Source of the DNA: CAZGRP01 sp964527995
Lineage (GTDB): Bacteria > Zhuqueibacterota > Zhuqueibacteria > Oceanimicrobiales > CAZGRP01
Direction of reading: 5' to 3'
NCBI GenBank assembly: GCA_964527995.1
Contig: CAZGRP010000045.1
Location: 1 to 34,088 of the forward strand
Length of the DNA: 34,088 bases
Positions 26,746-34,088 of the stretch are shown here, piece by piece (position 1 is the first letter of the stretch; the number at the start of each line of letters is the position of its first letter). The translations under genes were made by a program, and so were the position numbers. Below the pieces are notes generated by a model. That model saw only the letters and a program-made list of their open reading frames with translations, searched no databases and had not been told where the DNA came from.

Positions 26746-27491
26746 TCCTTTTTCGTCGTGGAGGGCAGGGTAAACCAGAAGGCCGCACCCTGGCCTTTGC
26801 GCGACTCGACTCCGATCTCGCCTCCGTGCTTCTCAATGATGCGCTTGACGATGCTCAGCCCGAGACCCGCGCCGGGCCTGGGGGTCAATCTGCGGTAGGG
26901 CTCGAAGATGGTGCGCAACTCTCGCCTGGCAATACCGACACCGTTGTCACGAATCTCGAATCGATACCGCCCGGGCTCTTGCTGCCAGCGGATCTCGATG
27001 CGGGGCCGCCGCCGTGTTCGCACTGCCTCGGCGGCATTGGCGAGCAGATGCGAGAACGCCAGGCCGAGCAAGTCTCGGTCGGCCCACACAGTCGGAAGAT
27101 CCGCAGGGACCACGATCTCGGCGCCGACCTCGTCGATGAGGCGGCGATTCAGGTTGATGGCCCCGGCCACCACCTCGCCCACACGCACCGAGTTCTTGCG
27201 CTCGCAAACATCCTGCACGATGCTGTATTCGTGAACCGATGAGACCACTCCGAGAGCCACGTCAATGAGGTATCCCAGCCGCTGGAGAAGCACCCGGCCT
27301 TCGGGGTCGAGTGCAGCGGTGTATTCTTCATTCAAGATGTCGGCGTAGCCGTGCATCGAGATCAGGGGAGTCTTGAGGGCATGCGCCGCCATCTGAGCGA
27401 ATTGGCGGCAGCGTCGCAGGCGTTCTTCCAGGCAGAGATTCTCGTGGCGTAGCTGCTTTAACTCTTCGGCATCCTTACCGTTGGAAGGCAT
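26742..27491 (-). CDS. Soluble sensor histidine kinase
   Basis: This 249-residue protein has no membrane segment. A short coiled-coil (about 8-32) leads into a HisKA domain with the H-box AAHALKTPLISMHGYADIL (phosphoacceptor H37). An HATPase domain follows with N box HLLANAAEAV, G1 DNGVGIAR and G2 GAGLGLSIVKRIIEKHGG. It lacks any N-terminal input domain, so it must be activated through another protein. The frame is open to 27689, but ATG at 27491 starts the likely protein; its ribosome site is weak. It is divergently arranged with the degenerate NtrC-family regulator at 27828-29309, its probable partner. Confidence 0.88.
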   Translation of the reverse strand: MPSNGKDAEELKQLRHENLCLEERLRRCRQFAQMAAHALKTPLISMHGYADILNEEYTAALDPEGRVLLQRLGYLIDVALGVVSSVHEYSIVQDVCERKNSVRVGEVVAGAINLNRRLIDEVGAEIVVPADLPTVWADRDLLGLAFSHLLANAAEAVRTRRRPRIEIRWQQEPGRYRFEIRDNGVGIARRELRTIFEPYRRLTPRPGAGLGLSIVKRIIEKHGGEIGVESRKGQGAAFWFTLPSTTKKD

Positions 27492-27604
27492 GGTTCGACG
27501 ACGAGACAAGATCTTCCTTTGCGCGAAACAGGGATCCACCCTTTTGTGCCATGTCGTCCAGGTTATCGTCTCAGGCACCGGAATCTTGAACGGCGCCACC
27601 CGGA

Positions 27605-27640
27605 CTGTGACAAATGTCTCACAGTGAAACAACTCTGTGA
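27605..27640. promoter_or_regulatory. Clustered CTGTGA inverted repeats, candidate operator
   Basis: In the 336-bp gap between the divergent kinase and regulator genes, CTGTGA (27605-27610), TCACAG (27619-27624) and CTGTGA (27635-27640) alternate. They form two overlapping inverted repeats with 8- and 10-bp spacers. The string TGTCTCACA (27615-27623) occurs again at 29390-29398, just after the regulator gene. It resembles, but does not have the spacing of, a CRP site. It is a likely binding site for the Fis-type helix-turn-helix of the adjacent regulator. Confidence 0.4.
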
Positions 27641-27827
27641 CAGGCGTCGACCCGGCGCGACAGTCGCTGCGGGTCTGATTTTCCGGCAAATCTTACCCAC
27701 CAGGACGGCGAGGCGGTGTGGCATCGAATTTGTCGCTTTTGAATTCGGTAGCAGCGCCGCGAACAACACCAGGATGGCGCGATCTGACTCCACGACAGTG
27801 CAACCGGCACGACATCAAGGCTTGATC

Positions 27828-29309
27828 ATGGCAACCGTGACCCGCACCTCGAAGACCATCCTCCTCATCGACGACGACCCCCACATGCACACCGTCTGCC
27901 GTCGCTTCCTTGAGAAGGCTGGCTTCCGCTTCCTGGCCGCGTCCGACGCCAATCGCGGTCTGGAGTGGATCAAGAGCGGCGGCGTGGATCTCGTGCTGCT
28001 CGACTTCATGATGCCGCAGCTCGACGGCTATCACGTTTACAAGCGACTGGCAGCCAGCCCCGAGTTTGAGCATGTCCGAGGTATTCCTGTCATCATGCTG
28101 ACGGTGCTGAAAGAGGACCACCCGAAGCGGCTGGAGTTGATGCAGATGGGGCTGACACTGTGGCTGCGAAAGCCGTTCGGGCAGCACGAGCTGGTCAACA
28201 TCATCGACAACGTGTTTGTCGTCGCCGAGCTCCGGCGGCAGGCAGAGGAGGAGATGCGCCGCGCCCGCGAGACCGCACAGCGAGCCGTCGATGAGAACGC
28301 CTACCTGCGCTCCCAGTTGAAGGAGGCCGCCAGCCTCGACAACATGATCGCCTCAGATGAGGCGATGCAACAGGTGGTCGATCGCATCCGAAGAGTGGCA
28401 CCAACCGAGGCGAGCGTGCTGATTTTTGGCGAAAAAGGGACGGGCAAGGAGTTGATGGCCCGAGCAATCCACGCTTTGAGTAAAAGGGCCGAGTCCCCCT
28501 TCATCGCGGTCGATTGCGTGACGCTGCCAGGGAGTTTCCTCGAAAGCGAGCTGTTCGGCTACGAAGGCGGCCTGTTCGGAGGCACCACCCAGAGCAAACC
28601 AGGGCTTCTCGAGCTGGCTCAGGAAGGAACCCTGTTTCTGGACGGCATTACCGAGCTAGGTCTGGACTTGCAGGCCAAGCTGCTGCGAGCGCTGCAGGAA
28701 GGCCGATTTCGGCGCGTCGGCGGCAGGGAGCCGATTCAGGCGGACTTCCGGGTCATCGCGGCCGCCTCATGCAACCCTGAGCAGGCGGTCATAGATGGCA
28801 AACTCCGACAAGACCTCTATTACAGATTGAACGTCGTGCCGATTGAATTACCGCCCTTGCGCAAACGGCGCGATGACATCCCCTTGCTGATTCAGCATTT
28901 TCTGCGCAAGTACAGCGAGAAAAACCAATGCCCAGTGATGCACGTCGCTCCAGAGGCGCTGAAACTTCTCGTCCGCTATGACTGGCCAGGCAACGTCCGC
29001 GAACTCCAGGGTGTGATCGAACGCATGGCCTCTCTGGCCACAGGAAACCAGTTGGATCTCGCAGACGTACCGGAGCCCATCAAGAGTGCCTGCGAGACCG
29101 GTCTGCCAGCCGAGTACACCGGACTGCCGCTGGCCGAAGCGCGGCGGAAGTGGCTGGAGCAGTTTGAAAAGAAGTACCTCCTCGATCTACTTTCGAAGTG
29201 CAACGGAAATGTCTCGCGCATGGCCCAGGTCGCCGGAGTGAATCGCATGACAATCTACCGGAGACTCAAGAGCTACAACATCGCCTTCAGGGCCAGGGAA
29301 CCAAAATGA
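27828..29309 (+). CDS. NtrC-family regulator with degenerate AAA+ domain
   Basis: This 493-residue protein has an intact receiver (acidic pair D15-D16, phosphoacceptor D59 in LVLLDFMMP, Lys in LRKPFG). A helical linker (about 125-160), an AAA+ domain (about 165-395) and a Fis-type helix-turn-helix (GNVSRMAQVAGVNRMTIYRRL) follow. The AAA+ domain is altered at key places. GAFTGA is replaced by GLFGGT (248-253), Walker B LFLDE is LFLDG (272-273), and sensor I IAATN reads IAAAS. Walker A GEKGTGKE (201-208) and the Arg-finger region RQDLYYRLN remain. It is therefore unlikely to activate sigma-54 in the normal way and may act as a DNA-binding regulator only. Earlier in-frame starts exist; ATG 27828 begins the conserved receiver with AAGG upstream. 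Confidence 0.9.
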   Translation: MATVTRTSKTILLIDDDPHMHTVCRRFLEKAGFRFLAASDANRGLEWIKSGGVDLVLLDFMMPQLDGYHVYKRLAASPEFEHVRGIPVIMLTVLKEDHPKRLELMQMGLTLWLRKPFGQHELVNIIDNVFVVAELRRQAEEEMRRARETAQRAVDENAYLRSQLKEAASLDNMIASDEAMQQVVDRIRRVAPTEASVLIFGEKGTGKELMARAIHALSKRAESPFIAVDCVTLPGSFLESELFGYEGGLFGGTTQSKPGLLELAQEGTLFLDGITELGLDLQAKLLRALQEGRFRRVGGREPIQADFRVIAAASCNPEQAVIDGKLRQDLYYRLNVVPIELPPLRKRRDDIPLLIQHFLRKYSEKNQCPVMHVAPEALKLLVRYDWPGNVRELQGVIERMASLATGNQLDLADVPEPIKSACETGLPAEYTGLPLAEARRKWLEQFEKKYLLDLLSKCNGNVSRMAQVAGVNRMTIYRRLKSYNIAFRAREPK

Positions 29310-29693
29310 CCGCAGAGCCGACCGCTTGTGCCGGACTCCCGGCAGCGCTCTCCTTCCGAAGCCCTCCAATGTGACTCCTTTTGAACACCTGTCTCACAAC
29401 TGTTACACTTTTCTTCCTCATTGATCTTCATCGTTTCCTCGAATCACGCACCCATCGTCGCATAGACACCCATAACTGGCGCCATTCTCGCGTCCCCTGC
29501 GCTATGATGCACGGCGGATGCGCCTATCACGGGTCACATCTTGCACCGATCCGACGAATTCCTGCTTTAAACACTCGTCGGATACCTCCACAGGCACAGG
29601 TTTTGTACCGTACATTCGACAGCCATGTCGTACCAGCCGGACGGGTGTTCGGCCAGCGCCGTACAGTTGTCGCGTGAAAGTGAGGGAGAGGAA

Positions 29694-29912
29694 ATGGACG
29701 AAGTTCCCGACGCGAAGCACGGAGAAAACGGGGACTGGCGGCTCGATCTCGAGCCGGCCTATGAAATTGGCTATTCCAGAATCCTCCTGCGCCGCATCCC
29801 TGGCACCCAGGAGGAGGCCACAACACCACTGCCCACCCTGCCCATCCACGCGCAGATTTCGGTCCTGGAGGCCTACCTCTACCTCGGCGGAGCGGATATT
29901 CGAGGGATCTAA
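29694..29912 (+). CDS. Possible small hypothetical protein
   Basis: A 72-codon ORF preceded by GGAGAGG close to the ATG. It begins MDEVPDAKHGENGDWRLDLE and ends VLEAYLYLGGADIRGI, with no signal or membrane segment and no family that I recognise. A weak sigma-54-like sequence (GG-N10-GC) ends near 29543. A longer minus-strand frame here (29502-30032) is Cys/Arg-rich and looks like a shadow. The rest of the 929-bp gap 29310-30238 holds TGTCTCACA at 29390 and the regulatory sites listed separately. Confidence 0.3.
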   Translation: MDEVPDAKHGENGDWRLDLEPAYEIGYSRILLRRIPGTQEEATTPLPTLPIHAQISVLEAYLYLGGADIRGI

Positions 29913-30002
29913 GGAAGGTCCCGCCAGCAGTACCGAGGGCATACGGTCCCTGCACATAGGAAGTGGGCAGGGGCCTGTTTCTTGCCGGGCCGGCGCACGA
30001 CG

Positions 30003-30017
30003 TGCACAGCCTGTGCA
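30003..30017. promoter_or_regulatory. Perfect 15-bp palindrome upstream of sigma-54-like promoter
   Basis: TGCACAG-C-CTGTGCA is a perfect inverted repeat with a single central base. It is centred about 174 bp before the predicted start of the sigma-54-like promoter at 30157-30172, within enhancer range. It differs in sequence from the palindrome at 626-651, so a different activator would be needed. Confidence 0.35.
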
Positions 30018-30156
30018 AAGCTTGCTCGCCACCCTTCAATCGGCCCCCAATCATCCCTGGAACCTGACCACTCGATCCAAGCCATAACACGTTGAAAATC
30101 AAGAAAATTGCCGTGACGTCCTGGCGGTGGGGCCACTCGCACGGTCTGCACGCTTC

Positions 30157-30172
30157 TGGCACGCTTGTTGAC
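30157..30172 (+). promoter_or_regulatory. Sigma-54-like -24/-12 promoter
   Basis: TGGCACG-CTTG-TTGAC has a perfect -24 element and spacing, with GA instead of GC at -12. A start near 30184 leaves a 55-nt leader with AGGAG before the ATG at 30239. The neighbouring NtrC-family protein lacks GAFTGA, so the activator is more likely the canonical one encoded at 733-2106, or another elsewhere. Confidence 0.45.
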
Positions 30173-30238
30173 TCGGATAGTCGTGCCGCTCAAGAGATCA
30201 AGACTTTCCAACGGACCCAAGTAATAGGAGACACAACC

Positions 30239-30988
30239 ATGAGAAGGCTATCAATTTGGGCAATGGTCGGTGGCCTCACGCTCGCGCTCCTCGTCATAGC
30301 GTGCGACCAGAACCCGCTCGACCCATCAAAGAGCGGAATCGGCACGATCAAATTGAGCATCCGTAAAGTCAGTCCGAATCCGTTAAATAAGACCCTGGTT
30401 CAGAGCAATGCAGCCGTGATCAGTTCTGCGCAAATCGTCATTGAGAAAATCAAGTTCAAGAGTTCGCTGGACGACAGTCTCGACTTTCGACTGCCGCAGC
30501 CTTTTGTCCAAGACCTGAACGCCCTGGATACGCTGTATGTCCTTGAAAACATTCCGGTGCCCTTCGGCACGTACAAAGAATCGGAGATCGAAATCGACAA
30601 TCTCGAGCCGGAAGATGGTCAGGCATACCTGGATTATCCGGAACTGCGCGATCTGAGCATCCGCGTCACCGGCTTCGTGAATGGGGACAGCACCCAACCC
30701 TTCGTGTTCACCAGTGATCTCAGCGAAGAACAGGAGCGGGAATTCAATCCTCCTCTTGTGATCGACGTGAACACCCCTTCCACCAACGTGGTGCTGCTGA
30801 TCGACATGTCCCGATGGTTCGTCGACAGCAACGGCAACCCGCTCGATCCGAGAGACCCGGCCAACCGTGAGGTGATCGAGCACAACATCAAAAGCTCTCT
30901 CGAGGTGTTCGAGGACGAGGATGATGATGGACACCGCGACAATGGCGACGAAGAAGACGACAGCGTGCACGGGAGTCAGGTGGGCTGA
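30239..30988 (+). CDS. Putative lipoprotein, DUF4382-like, acidic C terminus
   Basis: This 249-residue protein has a signal peptide ending in ALLVIAC (Cys 22), followed by DQNPLDPSKSG. The early GTIKLSIRKV, a central VPFGTYKESEIEIDNLE and a late NVVLLIDMSRW fit the order of a DUF4382-type beta domain, but the match is loose. The last 30 residues are strongly acidic (EDEDDDGHRDNGDEEDD), possibly binding Ca2+. The frame is open upstream; ATG at 30239 is chosen because the signal peptide and an AGGAG site begin there. It stands alone, with a sigma-54-like promoter upstream and a terminator downstream. Confidence 0.8.
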   Translation: MRRLSIWAMVGGLTLALLVIACDQNPLDPSKSGIGTIKLSIRKVSPNPLNKTLVQSNAAVISSAQIVIEKIKFKSSLDDSLDFRLPQPFVQDLNALDTLYVLENIPVPFGTYKESEIEIDNLEPEDGQAYLDYPELRDLSIRVTGFVNGDSTQPFVFTSDLSEEQEREFNPPLVIDVNTPSTNVVLLIDMSRWFVDSNGNPLDPRDPANREVIEHNIKSSLEVFEDEDDDGHRDNGDEEDDSVHGSQVG

Positions 30989-31101
30989 AAGCGCTAGGCC
31001 AGGGCCGGCTTCAACCGCGGTTTGTGCCCGCGGACCTGGACTTCCAGGATCGTGTTGAACCGGACCATCGTCCGGGTCCTGCAACAAGGATCGGGTGCGT
31101 G

Positions 31102-31169
31102 CCCCCGCGGCTGCTGCCGCCGGCTGTGTCAAGCTCTAGATGCCGGCGCCCGGGGGCGTTCTTCTTCTG
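31102..31169 (+). terminator. GC-rich terminator-like hairpin after lipoprotein gene
   Basis: Nested arms CCCCCG (31102-31107) with CGGGGG (31151-31156), and CGCCGGC (31118-31124) with GCCGGCG (31142-31148), are followed by a T-rich tract (GTTCTTCTTCT). It lies between two converging genes. Smaller hairpins (CCGCGG 31015-31033, CCGGAC/GTCCGG 31060-31075) precede it. Confidence 0.5.
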
Positions 31170-31196
31170 ATCAACGGGGTCCTAAGAGGCCTGATC

Positions 31197-31697
31197 CTAC
31201 GCCTTGCCCCACATTTCCCACAGGGAAATCGACACCATGGCCAGGAAGCAAAGAAGAGTGGTGACCCCTGCCAGCAGCATCAGTCCGGCGAAAAGGCCCG
31301 CCAGGCCCTCCGGAGCATAGCGAACTCCCCACATCCCGCCAAACAGCACAAGAGTGGCAACGAAAGGCTCGACCGCTAGAAGAACTTTCAGCCGATCCCT
31401 CGTCGAGCTGAAGAGGAAGATCCCTCCAACTGCGAAGAAGATCAGGGCAAACGACGTGATGTGGGTGTGAAGGATGTTGAGCATTTCCGGCAACGTCTTG
31501 GCGTACTTCAACTCGGCCGCCTGCTCGATGGGCAGATCCTCGTTGCCGCGGAAGTTTGTGGCGGTCCCTTTCAGGCTGGAATGCGTGGTAAAATCAACGA
31601 AATAGACTCCATGCAAATAGCCCACGGCCATCACAACAAGGAAAGACGTGACGAACAGCCGTGGCGTGCCACGTAAATCCCGCAGGCGAAGATCCAT
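31197..31697 (-). CDS. Four-helix membrane protein with paired histidines
   Basis: This 166-residue protein has four predicted membrane helices (about 14-33, 80-96, 104-124, 131-158). H29 lies in helix 1, and H77 and H79 (HTHITS) lie at the start of helix 2; such placement can ligate heme b. I do not recognise a named family. Its ATG lies one base after the FMN-binding gene's stop, so the two are tightly coupled. A role as the membrane electron donor or acceptor for the flavoprotein is an inference from this position. The frame is open upstream into the FMN gene, but the conserved part begins at MDLRLRDLRG. Confidence 0.75.
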   Translation of the reverse strand: MDLRLRDLRGTPRLFVTSFLVVMAVGYLHGVYFVDFTTHSSLKGTATNFRGNEDLPIEQAAELKYAKTLPEMLNILHTHITSFALIFFAVGGIFLFSSTRDRLKVLLAVEPFVATLVLFGGMWGVRYAPEGLAGLFAGLMLLAGVTTLLCFLAMVSISLWEMWGKA

Positions 31698-31698
31698 T

Positions 31699-32313
31699 CT
31701 AATCACGGTCCAAGTTCTTGGAAATGGTAGCTCTCTCAGCCGAGAAAGTCGGTTGGGGAGGATTGCGGACATAACGCTGCCGCACGAGATACAGCACCTT
31801 TCGCACACCGGCGTTTAAGGCTCTCACCGAGATGGTGGCGCCACTGACATTGATGATGTCCCGGTTGATCCGAATGGGGTCATCGGCGGCCTTGCCGCGA
31901 TACTGATAGAGAAATCGCGGCATGCGGACTTCGCCGCCTCTGCTCTCCCGATACACCATGACGGCGACCTTTTTCACCCGAAACTTCGGCGTCACCCCGA
32001 CGATGAATGTAATTGGCCGGTACTTGCCAATCTCTTCGGTGATCACCGCGTAGCCGAGAAATTGCCCCTTTTCACCGTAGGCGAGCACCGCCTCGAATGT
32101 GGAGTCGAGGTTCTTCCGGCGCAGGAAGGCCTGGGCCGCCTGCAGCTCTTTTGCACTGAGAGTGATCCTCTCGGTGATATAGTCCTTCGACGACGGGAAC
32201 ACCTCCTTCAGTGCTTGCTCCACCGTGAGGTAGACCCGCACATCGCCATCGGGCTGTGCCAGTGCGGGAATGGCCAGCAACACCCAGGCGCCGGCCAGGA
32301 CCCAGCCCTTCAC
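31699..32313 (-). CDS. Exported FMN-binding domain protein
   Basis: This protein of about 204 residues has a signal peptide (WVLAGAWVLLAIPALAQ). Its FMN_bind domain ends in INVSGATISVRALNAGVRKVL. The SGAT motif is where ApbE attaches FMN covalently to Thr (T160 here), as in RnfG and NqrC. VKKVAVMVYRESRGGEV is the other recognisable part. The start is uncertain: I use GTG 32313, but ATGs inside a TTTTGCA repeat near 32379-32409 would add about 20-32 basic residues. It lies downstream of a porin and of apbE, and directly upstream of a four-helix membrane protein. Confidence 0.85.
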   Translation of the reverse strand: MKGWVLAGAWVLLAIPALAQPDGDVRVYLTVEQALKEVFPSSKDYITERITLSAKELQAAQAFLRRKNLDSTFEAVLAYGEKGQFLGYAVITEEIGKYRPITFIVGVTPKFRVKKVAVMVYRESRGGEVRMPRFLYQYRGKAADDPIRINRDIINVSGATISVRALNAGVRKVLYLVRQRYVRNPPQPTFSAERATISKNLDRD

Positions 32314-32381
32314 GCGGCCGCCGAAAGTTCGCGCCCCCCTCCCCCGAATCCATCGCCGCAGGCCCGCTTGCCCTCGCCCAC

Positions 32382-32412
32382 TTTGCATTGTGCATTTTGC
32401 ATTTTGCATTTC
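32382..32412. repeat. Tandem TTTTGCA heptamer tract
   Basis: About four imperfect copies of a 7-bp unit (TTTGCAT / TTTTGCA) lie between the porin and FMN-binding genes and overlap the porin stop codon. Such slippage-prone tracts could vary in length, and here one supplies alternative ATG codons for the FMN-binding gene. Confidence 0.6.
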
Positions 32413-33622
32413 AAAAGTAGGTCGCCAGACTGAAGAACAGGGTGCTGCCCGCATAGACTCGACCACCTCCAGGCGGGTTGATCCACTTGAATCCCCAATC
32501 GAGCTTGAACACCGTATCCTCGACAGGGCGGTAATTCAGGCCAAGGGTCAAAGTGTCGTCGGTTTCGTCGGAAAGGGGACCGCTCAGGGCGAAGTTCACG
32601 TAGTCGTAACGCACGATCGCCGTGAACACGCTTCCGGGCAGAATCTGGTCGGCGAGGATGTGGTAGTTGCCTTGCAGATAGAACCCGTGCTGGCGTTGGG
32701 CATCGAGTCTGAAATTATCGAGGCTGATGCGAGCGCTGGCATATTCGCCGAGAAACTGGACCGGGCCACGGTTGAATTCAACATCGAGGGCGTAGATCGA
32801 CAGATAGTCGCTTCCCGTGTCGGAGTAAGGCCCGACATGAAACGATCCGCCCAGCTGCACGCCCAACCGCGGGCTCCAGCTTAGCCGACCGACAATCGAC
32901 TTTCCCTTGTTGTTGTCCTCTTTCAGGCTGCCGCGCCCCTTGCGGATGCGGACCTGATCGGGAGTACCATCGCCGTCGAGATCCTGAAGGATGGCAGTGT
33001 TGAAGCCGTTCACCAGGTACAGCTCGTAGTTCAGCACCGTGAGGTCGTTCGGGTAGATCGTTCCGTGGAAACCCATGCCGGACTCGGCGAGTGTCGTGGG
33101 GATGATCTGCCGGTTCACCAGGGGCCGGGCCGTCAGATCGTTCCACGGACTGTCGTGCACGAGATTGAAGTAGCCCAGCGGACTGAGAATGATGCCTCCG
33201 CGGAAGACGAGCCATTCCCGGATCATGAAGTCGAGAGCCGCGAACTCCAGCTTGACCTCGCCGCCCTCCTCGGGATTTCCGCCATGCTCGAACTCGATTT
33301 CGGTAGCAACATGCAGACGGTCGGTGATTTCAGAGTAGAGAAACGGGATAAAACGCTGCTGGTCGAAAGTCAGCGCTTTGAGGCCACTCTCATCGTCGAA
33401 GGTGAACTCGAGCTCCTGGTCCATATAGCCACCTATCGCTGTACCACGGCCGAGTCGAGCGATGTAGGGCTTGTCATAGATCCCGCGCGGCACGCCCACC
33501 CGCTTCTTCCCTTCTTCCTTCCCCTTCTCCTGAGCCAATCCATCAACCGTGATCAGCGCAAAGAAAACTACAGCCGTAAGCCCGTGGCAAATGATCCTCC
33601 ATCCATGCCGGTATCGCTGCAT
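32411..33622 (-). CDS. Outer-membrane porin-like beta-barrel protein
   Basis: This 403-residue protein has a signal peptide (to about residue 31, GLAQ) and then alternating hydrophobic strands (for example HVATEIEFEHGG, EWLVFRGGIILSPLGYFNLVHD, VQLGGSFHVGPYSD). It ends in Phe (SLATYF), the signal for barrel assembly. It resembles phosphate-selective-porin-type or short-chain barrels found near flavoprotein and respiratory genes. A DLDGDGTPD loop (about 210) may bind Ca2+. ATG at 33622 has GGGAGG 11 bases upstream. It is encoded between apbE and the FMN-binding gene, suggesting that it passes the substrate or acceptor for that system. Confidence 0.8.
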   Translation of the reverse strand: MQRYRHGWRIICHGLTAVVFFALITVDGLAQEKGKEEGKKRVGVPRGIYDKPYIARLGRGTAIGGYMDQELEFTFDDESGLKALTFDQQRFIPFLYSEITDRLHVATEIEFEHGGNPEEGGEVKLEFAALDFMIREWLVFRGGIILSPLGYFNLVHDSPWNDLTARPLVNRQIIPTTLAESGMGFHGTIYPNDLTVLNYELYLVNGFNTAILQDLDGDGTPDQVRIRKGRGSLKEDNNKGKSIVGRLSWSPRLGVQLGGSFHVGPYSDTGSDYLSIYALDVEFNRGPVQFLGEYASARISLDNFRLDAQRQHGFYLQGNYHILADQILPGSVFTAIVRYDYVNFALSGPLSDETDDTLTLGLNYRPVEDTVFKLDWGFKWINPPGGGRVYAGSTLFFSLATYF

Positions 33623-33789
33623 CTATTCGTTTTCCTCCCGAGTTTTTGCTTGATGTAGTGTTCTCCCACGACTTCCTTTCTCGCACAAAAACAGAAGCGT
33701 TGGTACGGACGACCACGGAATCGAGCCGGTCCGCCTTGCTGACTCTCCTTGCTCAACCTTCCGTGCTCCTCCGTGGCGTTCCGTTGCGG

Positions 33790-34088
33790 TCATCCTTGCG
33801 GCCCCTGGGTCCGGCTCGTTCGCCCTGAGCTGCTCAGGTTGGACGTTGCCTCTTCATGCAGACCATCCGGAGTCAGGCGGGCGACGACGCCCGCCGCTTC
33901 GGCCGGAAGCAGGGACAGATCCGGCTGCACACTGAGAGCGGTCGCCAGGCAGTCGGCCTCTCCACAGGTCGGAGCAACGACAGACACGCTGCCACCCAGC
34001 TGCACGGGCTGCAGGGTGCGCGGATCGATGAGGATGGAACCGGCCTCCTCGTAGTCGCCACTGGTGGCCACAGCCATGTCCCGCAGCT
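33790..34088 (-). CDS. apbE: FAD:protein FMN transferase, C-terminal part
   Basis: The last 98 codons of a gene that starts beyond the window. They carry the C-terminal ApbE signatures: AVATSGDYEE, ILIDPRT, SVSVVAPTCGEADCLATAL. ApbE uses FAD to attach FMN to Thr in SGAT-type motifs of exported proteins. An obvious substrate, with that motif, is encoded two genes downstream (31699-32313). The frame runs to the window edge; the ATG at 34077 is internal. The 167-bp gap to the porin contains a 'TTCCGTGCTCCTCCGTGGC' dispersed-repeat fragment (33760-33780). Confidence 0.88.
   Translation of the reverse strand, partial: LRDMAVATSGDYEEAGSILIDPRTLQPVQLGGSVSVVAPTCGEADCLATALSVQPDLSLLPAEAAGVVARLTPDGLHEEATSNLSSSGRTSRTQGPQG

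Noticed and set aside
27605..27640. CRP/FNR binding site
   Set aside because: TGTGA and TCACA are separated by 8 rather than 6 bp, and a local Fis-type regulator is a simpler explanation.
29502..30032. 176-codon minus-strand frame
   Set aside because: Cys/Arg/Pro-rich composition, no domain, no ribosome site, and it covers plausible plus-strand regulatory elements.

Overview
The window is a GC-rich chromosomal segment from an uncultured Gram-negative bacterium. Outer-membrane beta-barrel proteins with a terminal Phe, lipoproteins with lipoboxes, a TonB-dependent receptor and a Tat substrate establish the didermic envelope. ASPIC/VCBS repeats, a TonB receptor with a carboxypeptidase-regulatory-like front domain, several two-component systems, and intergenic degenerate repeats recall metagenome-assembled genomes of FCB-type phyla (KSB1, Latescibacteria, Zixibacteria and relatives). 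That placement is a weak inference. Two promoters read TTGACA-N17-TATATT, unlike Bacteroidota promoters. A run of 100 N flanked by an exact 55-bp duplication shows this is a short-read assembly.

Layout. (1) 1-5734, minus strand: a signalling cluster. It has a very large histidine kinase with a periplasmic seven-repeat VCBS/ASPIC sensor, an overlapping canonical NtrC-type activator, and a truncated pseudo-receiver gene preceded by a sigma-54-like promoter and a 26-bp palindrome. (2) 6137-18150, minus strand: a branched-chain amino-acid operon in the order ilvD-ilvB-ilvN-ilvC-leuA-leuC-leuD-leuB. It starts from a near-perfect sigma-70 promoter, followed by a 55-codon leader ORF rich in Val/Leu/Ile and a leader with mutually exclusive hairpins. 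The operon is interrupted between ilvN and ilvC by an oppositely oriented PIN-type toxin-antitoxin pair flanked by diverged direct repeats, and between leuD and leuB by a 250-bp inverted-repeat element. LeuA lacks the C-terminal leucine-sensing domain, so control may rest on the leader.

(3) 18248-21814, minus: a radical SAM enzyme of the AmmeMemoRadiSam type, an MsrP-like Tat-exported molybdoenzyme, and a flippase-like membrane protein. (4) 22219-26745, minus: a lipoprotein built of two tandem copies of one domain, a TonB-dependent receptor, and a LysM membrane protein with a long structured leader and its own sigma-54-like promoter. (5) 26742-30988: a soluble histidine kinase diverging from an NtrC-family regulator whose AAA+ domain has lost the GAFTGA, Walker B Glu and sensor I Asn residues, followed by a putative lipoprotein with a sigma-54-like promoter. 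(6) 31197-34088, minus: apbE (partial), an outer-membrane porin, an FMN-binding protein with the flavinylation motif, and a four-helix membrane protein with candidate heme-ligand histidines. Together these look like an extracytoplasmic flavin electron-transfer module.

The strongest candidates for something undescribed are the VCBS/ASPIC-histidine kinase fusion with its partners, the apbE-porin-FMN-binding-4TM cluster, and the ilv-leu leader paired with a LeuA lacking its regulatory domain. All functional statements rest on reading motifs by eye; no database search was run.
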